Origin: Verrucomicrobiota bacterium
Lineage (GTDB): Bacteria; Verrucomicrobiota; Verrucomicrobiia; Limisphaerales; JACRJY01
Assembly (NCBI GenBank): GCA_016235585.1
Contig: JACRJY010000193.1
Location: 1-46,380 of the forward strand
Reading direction: 5' to 3'
Length of the DNA: 46,380 bases
Below the pieces are notes generated by a model. It saw only the letters and a list, made by a program, of their open reading frames with translations. It was not told the DNA's origin and did not search any database. The position numbers were made by a program, and so were the translations under genes. Positions 1 through 11,600 of the stretch are shown here, in pieces; position 1 is the stretch's first letter; each line of letters opens with the position of its first letter.

Positions 1-779
1 AATACGCCAAGAGCTTTGGCGCGAAGGGTCTCGCCTACATCAAGGTCGAGAAAGGGGCCGACGGTGCTACCGTCGAATGGAAATCGCCCATCGTGAAATT
101 TTTCAGCGAGGCTGAAAAGACCGCGCTCAAGACCAAGCTGGCCATCGAGGAAGGCGACCTGATTCTCTTCGCCGCCGACCAATGGCTCAACGCCTGCGAA
201 ATCCTCGGCAAGATTCGCCTCTACTGCGCCGATGTGCTCAAGACGCAAGGCAAGCTCACGATTGACCCGAAGCAGTTCAATTTCCTGTGGGTGATTGAAT
301 TCCCGTTGCTCGGCTTCGACCGTGAACAGAACCGCTGGTATTCGAGCCATCACCCATTCACCGCGCCCGTGGCGGAGGACATCCCGCTGCTCAAGACTGA
401 CCCGAAAAAAGTCCGCGGCCAGCACTACGACATCGTGGTCAACGGCGTGGAACTCGGCGGTGGCTCCATTCGTATCCATCAGCCCGACGTGCAGAAGACG
501 GTGTTCGAGGACATTCTCCAGATTCCGCCGGATGAAACCAAGCTGCGCTTCGGCTACATGCTCGAAGCCTTTCGCTACGGCGCGCCCCCGCATGGCGGCA
601 TCGCCCTCGGCTTCGACCGCCTCTGCGCGATCCTCTGCGGCACCACGAGCATCCGTGACGTGATTGCCTTTCCGAAGACGGCCAAGGGCACCTGCATGAT
701 GACGGACTCCCCGAGCGCCGTGACTGCGCGGCAGCTCCGCGACCTTTACATTGAGGTGAAGGTGAAGAAACCAGCCTAA
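1..779 (+). CDS. aspS: Aspartate--tRNA ligase, C-terminal part (5' end outside window)
   Basis: Class II aminoacyl-tRNA synthetase that charges tRNA-Asp in the cytoplasm. The frame is open from base 3 and gives 258 residues before TAA at 777-779. The first part is the end of the bacterial-type GAD insertion domain (around AEKTALKTKLAIEEGDLILF). It is followed by the catalytic core with the PLLGFD and HHPFTAP segments, and by motif 3 as GGIALGFDR with the conserved arginine. The tail (RDVIAFPKTAKG, then MTDSPS) is the typical AspRS ending. The internal ATG at 93 is not the start; reading continues upstream of it. The N-terminal anticodon-binding domain is off the window, so whether the enzyme discriminates tRNA-Asp from tRNA-Asn cannot be judged. 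Confidence 0.97.
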   Translation, partial: YAKSFGAKGLAYIKVEKGADGATVEWKSPIVKFFSEAEKTALKTKLAIEEGDLILFAADQWLNACEILGKIRLYCADVLKTQGKLTIDPKQFNFLWVIEFPLLGFDREQNRWYSSHHPFTAPVAEDIPLLKTDPKKVRGQHYDIVVNGVELGGGSIRIHQPDVQKTVFEDILQIPPDETKLRFGYMLEAFRYGAPPHGGIALGFDRLCAILCGTTSIRDVIAFPKTAKGTCMMTDSPSAVTARQLRDLYIEVKVKKPA

Positions 780-818
780 GCTGCATTACGACCAGCGGTC
801 TGGTGGAGTTCTGAATTC

Positions 819-1670
819 ATGGAACCGCTTGCATGGATCACCGGCGCGGGCGGGCTTGTCGGCAACGCGCTCGCCCAGGCTGCACCGCAGTTCGCGCCGG
901 ATTGGCGCGTGCTTCCGCTCACGCGCGGGCAGCTTGACCTGGCCGACTTCGCCACCGTGAAGGCGGCGTTTCAGCGCGAGCCGCCGCAACTGGTAATTCA
1001 TTGCGCCGCGTTGAGTAAGACCGGCGCGTGCCAGCAGAACCCCGCGCTCGCCCGGCAGTTGAACGTCGAGGTCACCGCGCGCCTCGCGGAACTGGCGGAG
1101 GACATCCCGCTGATTTTCTTCTCCAGCGACCTCGTCTTCGACGGGCGGCGCGGCAATTATTCCGAGGCCGACGCGGTCAATCCGCCCAACGTCTATGGCG
1201 AGACGAAAGCCGAGGCCGAGCGCATCGTGCTGGCGAACCCGCGCCATACCGTCGTCCGCACGTCGCTCAATCTGGGCCGCTCGCCGACCGGAGATCGCGC
1301 CTACAACGAGGAGTTGCGCCGCGCCTGGCAGGCGGGGCAGACCGCCACTTGCTTCACCGATGAATTTCGCTGCCCGATTGCCACGGGCGTCACGGCGCGG
1401 GCGGTGTGGGAACTGTCGGCGGCAAGCCAGCCCGGCCTGTATCACCTCGCGGGCGCGGAGAAACTCTCTCGCTGGCAGCTCGGTGAACTGTTCGCCGCGC
1501 GCTGTCCGCAGCTCCAGCCGAAAATCCGCGCCGCGTCGTTGAAAGAATTTCCCGGCCCGCCGCGTGCGCCGGATGTCTCGCTGGACTGTGCCAAAATCCA
1601 GCGCGTGCTCTCCTTTCCGCTGCCGCGCTTCAGCGAGTGGCTGGGGAAAAACTCCGAAGCGATGGGGTGA
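819..1670 (+). CDS. RmlD-like NAD(P)-dependent sugar-nucleotide reductase (SDR superfamily)
   Basis: 283-aa extended short-chain dehydrogenase, closest in style to dTDP-4-dehydrorhamnose reductase, which makes the last step of dTDP-L-rhamnose synthesis. The Rossmann glycine motif TGAGGLVG is at residues 8-15. The strand-4 region HCAALSKTGACQQNP is near 61-75, FSSDLVFDG at 101-109 matches the usual STDYVFDG, and the catalytic YxxxK is Y126-K130 (YGETK). The length is normal for RmlD (about 290 aa). The ATG at 819 has a GGAG Shine-Dalgarno at 805-808. It follows aspS by 39 bp on the same strand. No other rhamnose genes (rmlA, B, C) are visible, so the exact substrate is uncertain; the MAT2B-type and other RmlD relatives remain alternatives. 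Confidence 0.85.
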   Translation: MEPLAWITGAGGLVGNALAQAAPQFAPDWRVLPLTRGQLDLADFATVKAAFQREPPQLVIHCAALSKTGACQQNPALARQLNVEVTARLAELAEDIPLIFFSSDLVFDGRRGNYSEADAVNPPNVYGETKAEAERIVLANPRHTVVRTSLNLGRSPTGDRAYNEELRRAWQAGQTATCFTDEFRCPIATGVTARAVWELSAASQPGLYHLAGAEKLSRWQLGELFAARCPQLQPKIRAASLKEFPGPPRAPDVSLDCAKIQRVLSFPLPRFSEWLGKNSEAMG

Positions 1671-1726
1671 TTTCGCTCGGTGCCCGCGCGAAACCGCCCG
1701 GCGAGCGGAAAACAGGCCAAAAGCTG

Positions 1727-1755
1727 TTGACGCATGGGAGGGGCATTCGTAGATT
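1727..1755 (+). promoter_or_regulatory. Sigma70-type promoter of the tRNA-Asn gene
   Basis: A -35 box TTGACG (1727-1732, 5 of 6 consensus) and a -10 box TAGATT (1750-1755, 4 of 6) are separated by exactly 17 bp. They place transcription start near 1762, about 10 bases before the mature tRNA. Spacing and position fit a stable-RNA promoter. Read by eye; not experimentally supported. Confidence 0.65.
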
Positions 1756-1771
1756 CCCCGTGCTTTTGGAA

Positions 1772-1846
1772 TCCAAAGTAGCTCAATGGTAGAGCACGCG
1801 GCTGTTAACCGTGGGGTTGTAGGTTCGAGTCCTACCTTTGGAGCCA
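1772..1846 (+). tRNA. tRNA-Asn (anticodon GUU), CCA encoded
   Basis: A complete cloverleaf can be drawn. The acceptor TCCAAAG (1772-1778) pairs with CTTTGGA (1836-1842). The discriminator is G, and CCA is encoded at 1844-1846. The D-arm is GCTC...GAGC, the anticodon stem CGCGG/CCGTG, the loop CTGTTAA with anticodon GTT at 1804-1806, and the T-arm GTAGG-TTCGAGT-CCTAC. It lies alone downstream of the RmlD-like gene with its own promoter. Confidence 0.97.
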
Positions 1847-1984
1847 TCTTTCAAGCCGTTGATGTTCAATGGCGGCTCCCCAAGGTGGCTGCGAAAAAGC
1901 GCCCATTGCCAGAAGAAATGCCGGTTTGCAGCAACTCGGCGGAACTCCGGGCACGATTCGGCAGAACACGCCCGCAACACCTTA

Positions 1985-2021
1985 ACGGTGTCACTCGTCC
2001 CGTTCGCATCATGCGGTTATG
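1985..2021 (+). repeat. 37-bp direct repeat, left copy
   Basis: Matches 2451-2487 at 33 of 37 positions in the same orientation. It starts ACGGTGTCA and ends in GCATCATGCGG plus four bases. It lies just outside the transposase remnant. It could be a REP-type element associated with the transposase, since IS200-like elements do not make target-site duplications. Confidence 0.75.
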
Positions 2022-2059
2022 AAGCAACGGTTCTACCTCTACCAGCGCCGGGACACCCT

Positions 2060-2290
2060 TTATTTTCGGGCGTCCCGGCGGGACGAAGACGAGCGGAGGT
2101 GTGGAGAAATGAGCGACGAACTGCCACAAGGGATGGAAAGCAGGATATGAACATGGTCTTCCACGCCGCCAACGACCAGCGCCTTCATTTTGTTCTCGCG
2201 GGCGATCCCGCCGAGATAGGGCCAGAGGCGTTCCTGTAATGCGGGCTTGATGAGCGGGCGGCGTTCTTTGGTGGCCCACACGCAATGCAT
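2060..2290 (-). pseudogene. Decayed REP-associated / IS200-like Y1 transposase remnant
   Basis: On the minus strand, from about 2290 downward, the translation gives MHCVWATKERRPLI, then LQERLWPYLGGIARE, then GGVEDHVHILLSIP. This is the usual core of REP-associated tyrosine transposases (Y1_Tnp). DHVHILL carries the HUH metal-binding histidine pair. The family's normal N-terminal strand is absent or degenerate. After LLSIP the frame runs into unrelated Ser/Arg-rich residues, and the catalytic-tyrosine helix is missing. About 55 family-like residues remain from a protein usually of about 140-160 aa. It is therefore inactive. Family assignment is good; the element's original ends are uncertain. 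Confidence 0.8.
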
Positions 2291-2450
2291 CCCGACCCCT
2301 GCCCGCGAGCGGATGGCTGGTGCTCCGTTCCGTGGCAAACTCCGCTTGCGAAAAACTCGTCTGAAGGGTCATGCCTTGAAGTTTAGACACCCCCGGCCCA
2401 CTCGTCCCGACATAAATCGAAAACAGCAGCATTAAATCAGCGTTTCCCTG

Positions 2451-2487
2451 ACGGTGTCATTCTTCCCGTTTGCATCATGCGGTCATG
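2451..2487 (+). repeat. 37-bp direct repeat, right copy
   Basis: Right-hand partner of the repeat at 1985-2021, with four substitutions. It lies between the transposase remnant and the leader of the giant gene. The 503-bp unit 1985-2487 is the likely footprint of an old insertion. Confidence 0.75.
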
Positions 2488-2629
2488 GGAGGCGGTGCCG
2501 TATCTCGACAGAAAAATCGCCCGTTTTTTCTTTTCATTGGTGGATGGCTGTGTATTTTCTGGCGCCTGTCGCATCTGTCTTTGGTAGTTGTAATCATAAA
2601 TGTGTTGTAGTTGGTGAATGGATTGACGC

Positions 2630-5600
2630 GTGAATGACCGTGGTAAAAATGGGACGTTTCAACTGGAAGCACTGGAGCAGCGCATCTTGTTGGACGCGAA
2701 TCTGGCGGCAGGCGTTGTTGAGGGCTTGGCCATAACAGGCAGGCCGCTTCATGAGCAGTTTCAAGAAGATCAAACCCCGGTTCTGGAACTTCAGCAAAGC
2801 CTTCAACACGATCTATCCTCTGTTTCTGACCAAAACCTTTTCCAGAGCTTGTCTGGCGATGTAATTATCGGTGAAGAGCAGGCCGACAGTGACTTGACTT
2901 CCGGCGATTCCGGGGTGGCTTCCATCGCAAATTCTTCCGAATCGAAACCCGTTTCAGAGGGCGCACTGTCAACACAGTCGGAGGCGGCTTTAGTGGCTGA
3001 AAGTCTGCCCAACGAACCGGTTTCAACCGCAGTAGTCACCACGGCGGACGAAGGTTTGCCTGTTCCATCTTCAGCGCCTGAAACTTCTCAAAGCATGGCT
3101 GATCAATTGACCGAGACGCTGCGTTCGGCCAACGGCCCTCCGGCCCAAGCTGCTGGTCAAGATTCAGTTGCACAAAATTCCTCCAAATTAAACGTGGAGG
3201 CGGGCGTTTTTTTTGCTTCTCAACTTTCCCCTGTTTTCCTTCCCGCAAGCAAGTCGGCACCCGGAAAATCCACCGCATCTTTGTCTTCGCTGACCGACTT
3301 GCTGGCCTTCATCAACGGCAAGCTGACGGACTATCTCAATGGGATTCTCGCGGGCGACAAGGCGTTCTCCCTTGGCAATGCCGATCTCGGAGGATTTCTC
3401 ACCATCCTCAATCCGACACTGACCTTCCAAAACATGGCCGTCTCCAGCGGCAGCGTCACGGGCACGGTGCTCATCCGCTCGGCGGGCGCGACGCTGTTCG
3501 ATGGGAAAAGTTTCTCCGCCGCGCTGACCGACGGGACGGATGCTGACACCTACGCGATTGATGGAAGTTTCAATCCCTCGACCCAGGTCTTCACCCTCGG
3601 CGTGGATCAACTGGCCCTCACCGTGGGCGACGCCGTCAAGGTGCAGGCGTCGGGACTTTTTGTCGCATACGACTCGAACAGCACCGATGCCAGCCAGACC
3701 TTGGTGACGAGCACTTCGGCGACAATCACTTCGCCGATTTTCGAGGGCATCGGTTCCGTGACCTTCAGCAGTTTCACTCTTCGCAAGGATGGGTTCAGCA
3801 TTGCGGACTCCACGCTCACTCTTCCCGATGGCGGCACGGCGTCCGTCGGCACTCCGGTTTTCCTCACGCTGTCCGGCCTGACCATCTCTGTGGACGATTT
3901 GAATGTCACTTTTGGCACGTCCACGACGGTGACGGGGGCGGTGACGGTGACGGCGGCGGGTTTGAGCCTGTTCCCGAACGGCTCCCTCATCACCACCAAC
4001 GCCCAAAACCTGACCGGCACCTATGACTTCAGCGGGGCGAACCCGGCGGGCAAAATCAAGTTCACCGTCGGCACCTTGGAACTGGTCTTGAGCGGGGCCG
4101 TCAAGCTCACCGCCTCGTCGGTGGAAATCAATCCGGGCGTTTCGGGCCTGCACGATGTCATCGCGGCGATTGGCACGGCGCAGTTGACGGCGGCGCAGTT
4201 CTCCGGCGTGGGCGGCGTGGATGTCTCGAACGTCGAGATTCGCCGGGACGGCTTCACCCTGGGCAGCGTGACGCTGGCCACGCCGTCGGGCGTGCTGGCC
4301 GGCTTCAACGACACCTTTGGCTCGATTCTCCAGGTTGATTCACTCTCCGTCACGGTCACGGAGGTTGAATTCGTTTATGGCACCTCACCGAGAGTGGGCG
4401 GTTCCATCAACGTCAACGCTTCCGGCGTCGTGTTGTTCCCCAGTTTGCCGTCCATCAACTTCTCGCTCGGCGACCTCTTGGGCGGTTACGACCTCAACAT
4501 CCCGAATCTGCTCACGCTCAAAATTCCGGCCATCACCTTCAAGATCGGCGACCTCATCGAACTCGACCTGCCCGCGTTCGACTTCAATCCGGGCCTCGAT
4601 CTCATGGCGTCGTTCTCCGGGATCAACTTCCGCATCCCCGGCCTGCCCGACCTCAAGGGCGTCTTGCCGTCCTTCGATCTCGGCAAAGTCAGCATCACGG
4701 TGCCGGACATCAATCTTGACCTGCCCGGCCCGATTAGCCTGTTTGGCTTCGCCAATCTCACCGGCGTCAACTTCTCGCTGTCCGGGTTCACCATTGACCG
4801 GTCGGCGACGCTGCCCAATCTCCAATTTGCGGGCACGGTCAACTTTTCCATCGGCGGCATCTCCCTGTTCCCCAATGGCGGTTTCTTCACCACGCTGGCC
4901 ACGGGGTTGAACGCCTCGTTTGATTTTTCATCCGGCCTGCTTTCTACCGGCGTTCTGAATCTGCATTTCGACAGCCTCGACTTGTCGTTTGGCGAAGCCT
5001 TCACGCTGGGGCTGGGAAGTTTCGACCTCACGCCGCGCCTGCCGACGCTCGCCACCATCGGCACGGCGAGCATCAGCTTCCCGCAATTTGACGGGCTGCC
5101 CTCGGCCAGCCTGACGAACTTTGTCCTCACCCGCACGGGCTTCAGCGTCGGCACGTTGCACGCCGAACTGCCCGCCGCCACGCTCGGCAAAATCTCCGCG
5201 TCGTTCGGGGACATCTTCACGTTCTCATCCGTGTCGCTGGACTTCGCGGACTTCAACGTGGCTTACGGTTCGCTCCCGACCGTGACTGGCTCGCTGGCGG
5301 TGAATCTCGGCGGCGTATCGCTGTTCCCCGATGTCAGTTTCCTGACCGGCACGTTTGGGGCGATTACCGCGAACTACGATTTCGCCGCCGCCGGGAAACT
5401 CAAGCTCAACATCGCCTCGCTTGATTTGAGCGTCGGCGACGCGCTCAAGCTGAAGTTCGACGCGTTCACGGTCACGCCGGGCGAACTGATCATGGCGACG
5501 ATTCCCAGCCTGAACGTCGAGTCGAGCTTCATCGGCGGCCTGACGGGCGTCATCACGGACTTCCAGCTCAAACGCACCGGTTTCAGCATCGCCAGCCTGA

Positions 5601-8600
5601 CGCTGACGCAGACCGGCACGGCGGACATCGGCGGTTTCCTCGCTTTCTCCGGCGCGAGCCTGCGCACGCAGGATTTCGTCCTCGACCTCTCGGCGGACGA
5701 CGTTTCCGGCAGCTTCACTTTGACCGCGCCGAGCATCAGCCTCTTTCCCGGCGTGAGCTTGCTCCGCACGGGCGTGTCGAACCTCGAAGTCACTTACGAC
5801 TTCGGCGACGGCCTCGACTCGACGGGACTCATCAGCATTTCGGCGGGCACGCTCTACCTCACCATCGCCGACCAGTTGAAACTCACCGCCGCGAACGTGG
5901 CAATTGATCCGAAGGCCGACAGCGTCCTCGCCACGATTGCTAGCGCGAACCTCCAGTTCCTGTTTATGAACAACGCCGCCGTCTCGGTGACGAACCTGGT
6001 CATCACCAAGACCGGCTTCAGCTTCGACAACGCCACGGCCAGCCTGCCCAGCCTGGCCATCGGCGGTTTCCTCAACGTCACCGGCGGCGCAATCAGCGTG
6101 GACAGCTTCGCCTTCACGCCGGGCGGCGGCACTGGCTCGATGACCGGCACCGTGACCGTGAGTGCGACGGGCGGTTCGATCAACCTTGGCTCCAGCGTCA
6201 CGGCGGCGGTCACGGACGGCTCGGATGCCGACACGGCGGCGGTCTCCGGCACTTACGATTTGGTGACGCGCGTTTTCACGCTCACGGTGGATCAAGCCGC
6301 ACTGACCGTGCAGGGCTTGCTGACGGCCTCGTTGAACGGGGCCGTGCTCACGCTCGACCCTGCCGGCGCGGACGACCATGAACTGCTCTCCGCCGACAAT
6401 GTTTCCGCGACCATCATTCCGTTGAACAACGCGACCGTCACGGTCAACGGCCTCAAGCTGCGCAAGAACGGCTTCTCCATCGCCAGCGGTTCGGCCTCGA
6501 TGTCTGATTTCGGCCTCGGCTCGCTCGTCACCATCACCAGCCCGACGCTGACCTTCGAGGACATTGATTACACCGTCGGCGAATCGCTCACGGGCGTGCT
6601 CGGCTTGAACACCGCCAACGTCGCCATCAACGCCGGCTCCGCGCTCACGCTCACCGTCACGGATTCGGCGGACGCCGACGCTTACGCCGTCACCGGCGGT
6701 TATGATCTGGAGACCAGGCAATTTGAAATCGCCCTCGACTCGGTCAGCGTGAGCGTTCTCAATTTCATCACGCTCAACGCCGACGGCGTGGCGGTGAAAT
6801 ACGACCCCGCCGCCACCGGCACGAGCAAGATTGTCGTCGGCGCGGTGGGTGTTTCCGGCTCGGTGACGGGCGGCAGCCAGTCCGGCCTCGCGTTGAACGA
6901 CGGCTCGTTCATCCTCGTGGTCTACGGCGACGGCAAGTATGCGTTCGAGGGGACGGCGGGCGCGAACGTCGGCACCGGCGGCGTTTCCGCCAGCGGCACG
7001 GTGAGCATCACGGCGAACACTGCCGATGACGCAGCGGTGGGCGAGAGCATCACCGTGCAGGGCACGACGCTGAAAATCACCGTTTCCCAAAACGGCCAGA
7101 CCATCACGGCCCGCGGGTTGAAGATTGGCCTCTCCGATGCGCTTGTGCTGGAGGGCACCTTCACCTACAGCAGCACGCCGGAGACGTTCAGCGGCCATGA
7201 GTTCAAGCGCGTCACTGTCGCCGATGGCAGCGTCACGCTGAAAGTCGGCGGCGCGACCGTCACCGCCGCCGGCATCAACGGCGACCTGCTCATTGACAGC
7301 GCCAACGGTCTCGTCGGCAACCTCACCGTGGAAACCTTCACGGTGAACGGCGTGCCCGGCGTCGTGGCGCAGGCCGACACGGTTGTGCTGGAAATCAACA
7401 CCACGGGCGTCGGCGTCAGCGGCACGCTCAACGGAGCGGCGTTCGATTACACCGCCGCCGACCGGCAGAATTTCAAGTCGCTCACCGTCACCGGCTCGGT
7501 CGGCGTCGCGTCCGGCTCGTTCCTGACGGCCATCGCCGGGACGTTCACGTATGACCTCGCCACGGTCACGGTGGACGGCGCAACGACGCAAATCATCAAG
7601 CTCGGAATCGCCAACGGCAGCGCCGACCTGGCGGCGGGCGGTGTCAAAGTTTCGGCCACGGGCATCAATGGCGCGTTCCTGTTCAACGACGACGGTGTGG
7701 CGGGCGCGCTCACGGTCGGGACGCTCACATTCAAGAAGGGTTCCGGCGACCCGCTGCCGGGAGTTTCGCTGGCCGTCACCGACGCGAGCCTGGAGTTCAA
7801 CAACACCGGCGGGCCGGTGAGCGCGACGATTGGAACTTCGAGCTTCGATTTCGCCGAGCCGGAACAGGAAAACTTCCTCGCCATCTCCGGCACGATGACG
7901 CTCACGCTCACGGCGTCGGGCGCGTCGCTGGATTTGAGCGGCACCTTCGGCTTCCAGCGCGCGACGGTGGACGAGGCGGAAACGGTGGTCGTGTATGCCA
8001 GCGGCGCGAGCGCGACTCTTGCCGTGGGCGGCGTGACGCTCTCGGTGTCGGATGTCAGCGGCGCGTTCATCACGACTGCGGACGGCGTCGCGGGCAAACT
8101 GACGGTTGGCACGGCGACCGTCAGCGGCGTGACCGGCGTGACGCTGGCGTTGAGCGCGGCGACGCTGGAATTCAACACCACCGGCGCGGCGGCGGCGGCG
8201 GACATCGGCGGCACGTCGTTCAATTTCGAGGACTCCGCGCAGTTCAACTTCCTCGCGGTCGCGGCGACGGTGACGGCGTCAGTGACCGCGCCCGGCGGCA
8301 GCGTGAGCGTGAACGGCGATTTTACCTTCGAGAAAATCACGCTTGGTTCCGACGATGTGTTCCAGGTTTCCGTGCAGAACGGCAGCACGAGCCTGACGGC
8401 GGGCAGCGGTGCCAGCGGGGTGAAACTTGCCGCCACCGGCTTGAACGGCGTGATGATTGTGAACGCCGACGGCGCGGCGGGCCTGCTGGAAATCGGGCAA
8501 ATCACCCTCACCCGTGCCGACGATTCGGCGCTCGCCAACGGCGTGACACTGTCCGTCACTGACGCGGCGGTGGCCTTCAACAACACCGGCGCGGAAGTCA

Positions 8601-11600
8601 GCGGCACGGTCAACGGCGTCGAACTGGACTATTCCGATTCGGAGTTCTTCGACTTCTTCGCGGTCAAGGGCACGCTCGACTTTGGCGTCGTGCTGGACGG
8701 TTTCGCCGTGACGCTCACCGGCACGTTCATCATCCAGAAGGAAACCCGCATCTACAACGACACGAGCACGCCGCTGCTCCTCGTGACGGCGGAGGACGCG
8801 GCCACTTCGCTCACCGTCGGCGCGGTCAGCGTGAAGGCCGGCGGCATCAGCGGCGCGCTGCTGCTGACCAGCGCGGGCGTCGCCGGCTCGGTGACGGTAG
8901 GCAGCGTGTCGGTCGAGGGGTTGGCTGGCGTGACCGCGAGCGGTTCCGACCTCCAGCTTCAACTGAACAACACCGGTGCGGACGTCACGGTGGACGCGGG
9001 CGCGCAGAGCTTCACGTTCGACACGCCGGAGCAGCACAATTTCATCGCGGTGTCCGGCACGGTGGATTTGGGGCTGAACTTGAGCGCCGTCGTGGCGACG
9101 TTGAGCGGCTCGTTCACCTTCACGCGCACGACGCTGACGGTGAACGGCGAGGACTCCTCGGAAATTGAAGTCACCATTTCGGACGCGAGCACCAGCCTGA
9201 CCGTGGGCACGGTGACGCTGGCGCTGACCGGCATCAGCGGCGCATTCCTGCTCAACGACGACGGGCTGGCCGGCGCGCTCACCATCGGCACGGCGGACTT
9301 GACGGGCGTGCCGGGCGTGACCGCCACGGTGACGAACGCCTCGCTGGAGTTCAACACCACCGGCGCCGCTGTCACCGCGACGGTCGGCGGCACGACGCTC
9401 AACTACACTGCCGCGAACAAGCTGAACTTCTTCCGCGTCGCGGGCACGATGACCTTCGGCATCTCGGTCGGCTCGATCAGCGCGAACATTTCCGGCACGT
9501 TCGGCATCCAGCGTTCCGACATCAACGTGAGCGGATCGGTGTCCAGCGTGCTGGAGGTTTCCGTGCGCGGTGCGTCCACGGACTTGATCATCGGCTCCGG
9601 CCAGGCGGGCGTGCGCGTGCATGCGGGCGACATCGCGGGCGGGTTCCTGATCAACAGCAAGGGCATCGCGGGCCGCGCGGTCATCGGCTCGTTCGCCGTC
9701 ACGTATCCCGACGGCACGCCGCTGCCGGGCCTGGAAGTGGCCGCGTTCCGGTTGAGCGAACTGCGCTTCAACACGACCGGCCTCGGCATCGCGGCGGCGG
9801 TGGGCGGCTTCGGGTTCAATTATCTCGACTCGTTCAACTACCAGTTCTTCGCCATCGCCGCCGACCTCGACCTGAAGTTCACCGTCGGGCCGGTGAGTTT
9901 CACTCTGGGCGGCAAGTTCAACTTCATCCGCAGCTCGATCAGCATCGGCGGAATTTCGACGGACATCGTCCTCGTCTCGCTGGCGAACGTGTCGTTCTCG
10001 CTGAAAATCGGCGACATTGATTTGAGCTTCCTGAATGTCCGCGGCGCGTTTGTGATCGGGCCGCTGGGCTTCGCCGGTTCGCTGACCATCGGAAAGATTC
10101 AACTCACCGGCCTCGATTTGCCGGGGCTGGGCGATCTGGATTTCCTGCCGATAGACATTCCGCTGCGGTTTAACACGATGGGGATTGACCTAAACCTGAA
10201 CCTGCCAAAGCTCAATCTCGGCCTCGGCTCGCTGCCGAGCATTGACCTGCCGGAGTTCGACATCCCCGGCATCAGCCTGCCGGGCATCACGCTGCCGGAT
10301 TTGACCCTGCCCGACCTGACGCTGCCGGAATTCGGCCTGCCGCAAATCACGCTGCCGAGCATCAGCCTGCCGTCCGTGAAACTGCCGGCGATTGATTTCA
10401 ACTTCAATCTGAGCCTCGATTTCACCCTGCCGAGCCTGCACAACTTCATCTCGCTCGGCGGCCTGCTGGATTTGGATTTCGGCGGCTTCATCACCTTCGA
10501 CGGCAAGTTCAAGTTCAACAAGCTGCCGGACGAGATCGAGATCGTCGCCAACGACGTCACGGCGGCGCTGGACTTGGGCGGCTTCCACGTGGGCATCACC
10601 AACGGCACGCTGGCGCTGCTGCTGCGGAAGAACCGCACCGTGGCGCTGGAGGCGACCGGCACTGTGGCGATTACCGGCGGCGGCTTCGCCAACGTGACCG
10701 TCAACTCGCTCACGGTGCAATACAGCACGACCGGCGTGAACTATCAGGCGTCGCCGCGCACGATCACGGTGGACGGCTTGAGCGCCGACCTGACGATGGG
10801 CCTCGGCACGGCGGCGGCACCAATTCTCGGACTGACGGCTCTCGGTCTCCAGGCGGACGTGCTCGGATTGGTGCATCTGTCCGGGGATTTCAGTTTCCAG
10901 AAAGGCACGACCACCGGCGGACGCAGCGTCATCAAGGTCGGCGCGACGAATGTTTCCCTCGCGCTGGGCAACGGCACGGACACCTTCCTGAACGTCACCA
11001 ACGGTTCCGGCGCGTTCCTGATTACCGACGCCGGTCTCGCCGGGACGCTCACCGTCACCGCCGCGCTCGGCTCCGTGCCGGGCATCAGCATCAACCAGTC
11101 CACCTTCACGCTCACGTTGAACAACACCACTGCGACGGTGAAGGAAACGTTCGCCGTGGGCAGCCAGTCGTTCACGCTCGATGCGCCCGCCGGTCCGTTT
11201 GTGCGCGTCGAGGCCAACCCGCTGAACGTGACAATCCTCGGCCAGACGCTCATCGGGCGGTTCGCGTTCACGCAGACGAAGGACGCCGGCGGCAACAAAG
11301 TCGTGCTCCTCGAAGGCAAGGATGTCAGCGTGCCGTCGTTCACCACCACGGTCGGGACGAACACGGTTTCCGTCGCAGGGGCACGCGGGATGATGCTGGT
11401 GACGAAGGACGGCGTCGCGGGGACGCTCACGTTCACCACTGGCGTCGGAACTTTCGGCCTGGAAATCAACAACACCAACAAGGCTGCTACGGCCACGGGT
11501 GCGTTCGGTGCAATCAATCTCGAAGCTGGCTCCTACTTCCGTGTGGTGGTGTCCGACCTCGACCTGAATTTTTCCGGCATCGAAATCGAGGGCGACTTCA

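Larger units (their letters stand above)
1847..2629. other. 783-bp stretch without an intact gene
   Basis: From 1847 to 1984 nothing is recognisable except a short stem-loop just after the tRNA (1855-1873, no T-tract). From 1985 to 2487 lies a decayed IS200-like element bounded by two 37-bp repeats, described separately. A tight palindrome of two six-base arms around a 3-base loop sits at 2071-2085. From about 2490 to 2629 the sequence is clearly richer in A and T than its surroundings and forms the leader of the giant gene. No convincing -35/-10 pair was found there. Confidence 0.7.

Noticed and set aside
1855..1873. Stem-loop just after tRNA-Asn as a terminator
   Set aside because: Eight-base arms with one wobble, but no run of T after it.
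1786..2022. Open frame beginning inside the tRNA
   Set aside because: The opening residues are the familiar false translation of tRNA sequence (VVGSSPTFGA).
2491..2629. Promoter of the giant gene
   Set aside because: The region is AT-rich, but no -35/-10 pair with acceptable spacing was found by eye.
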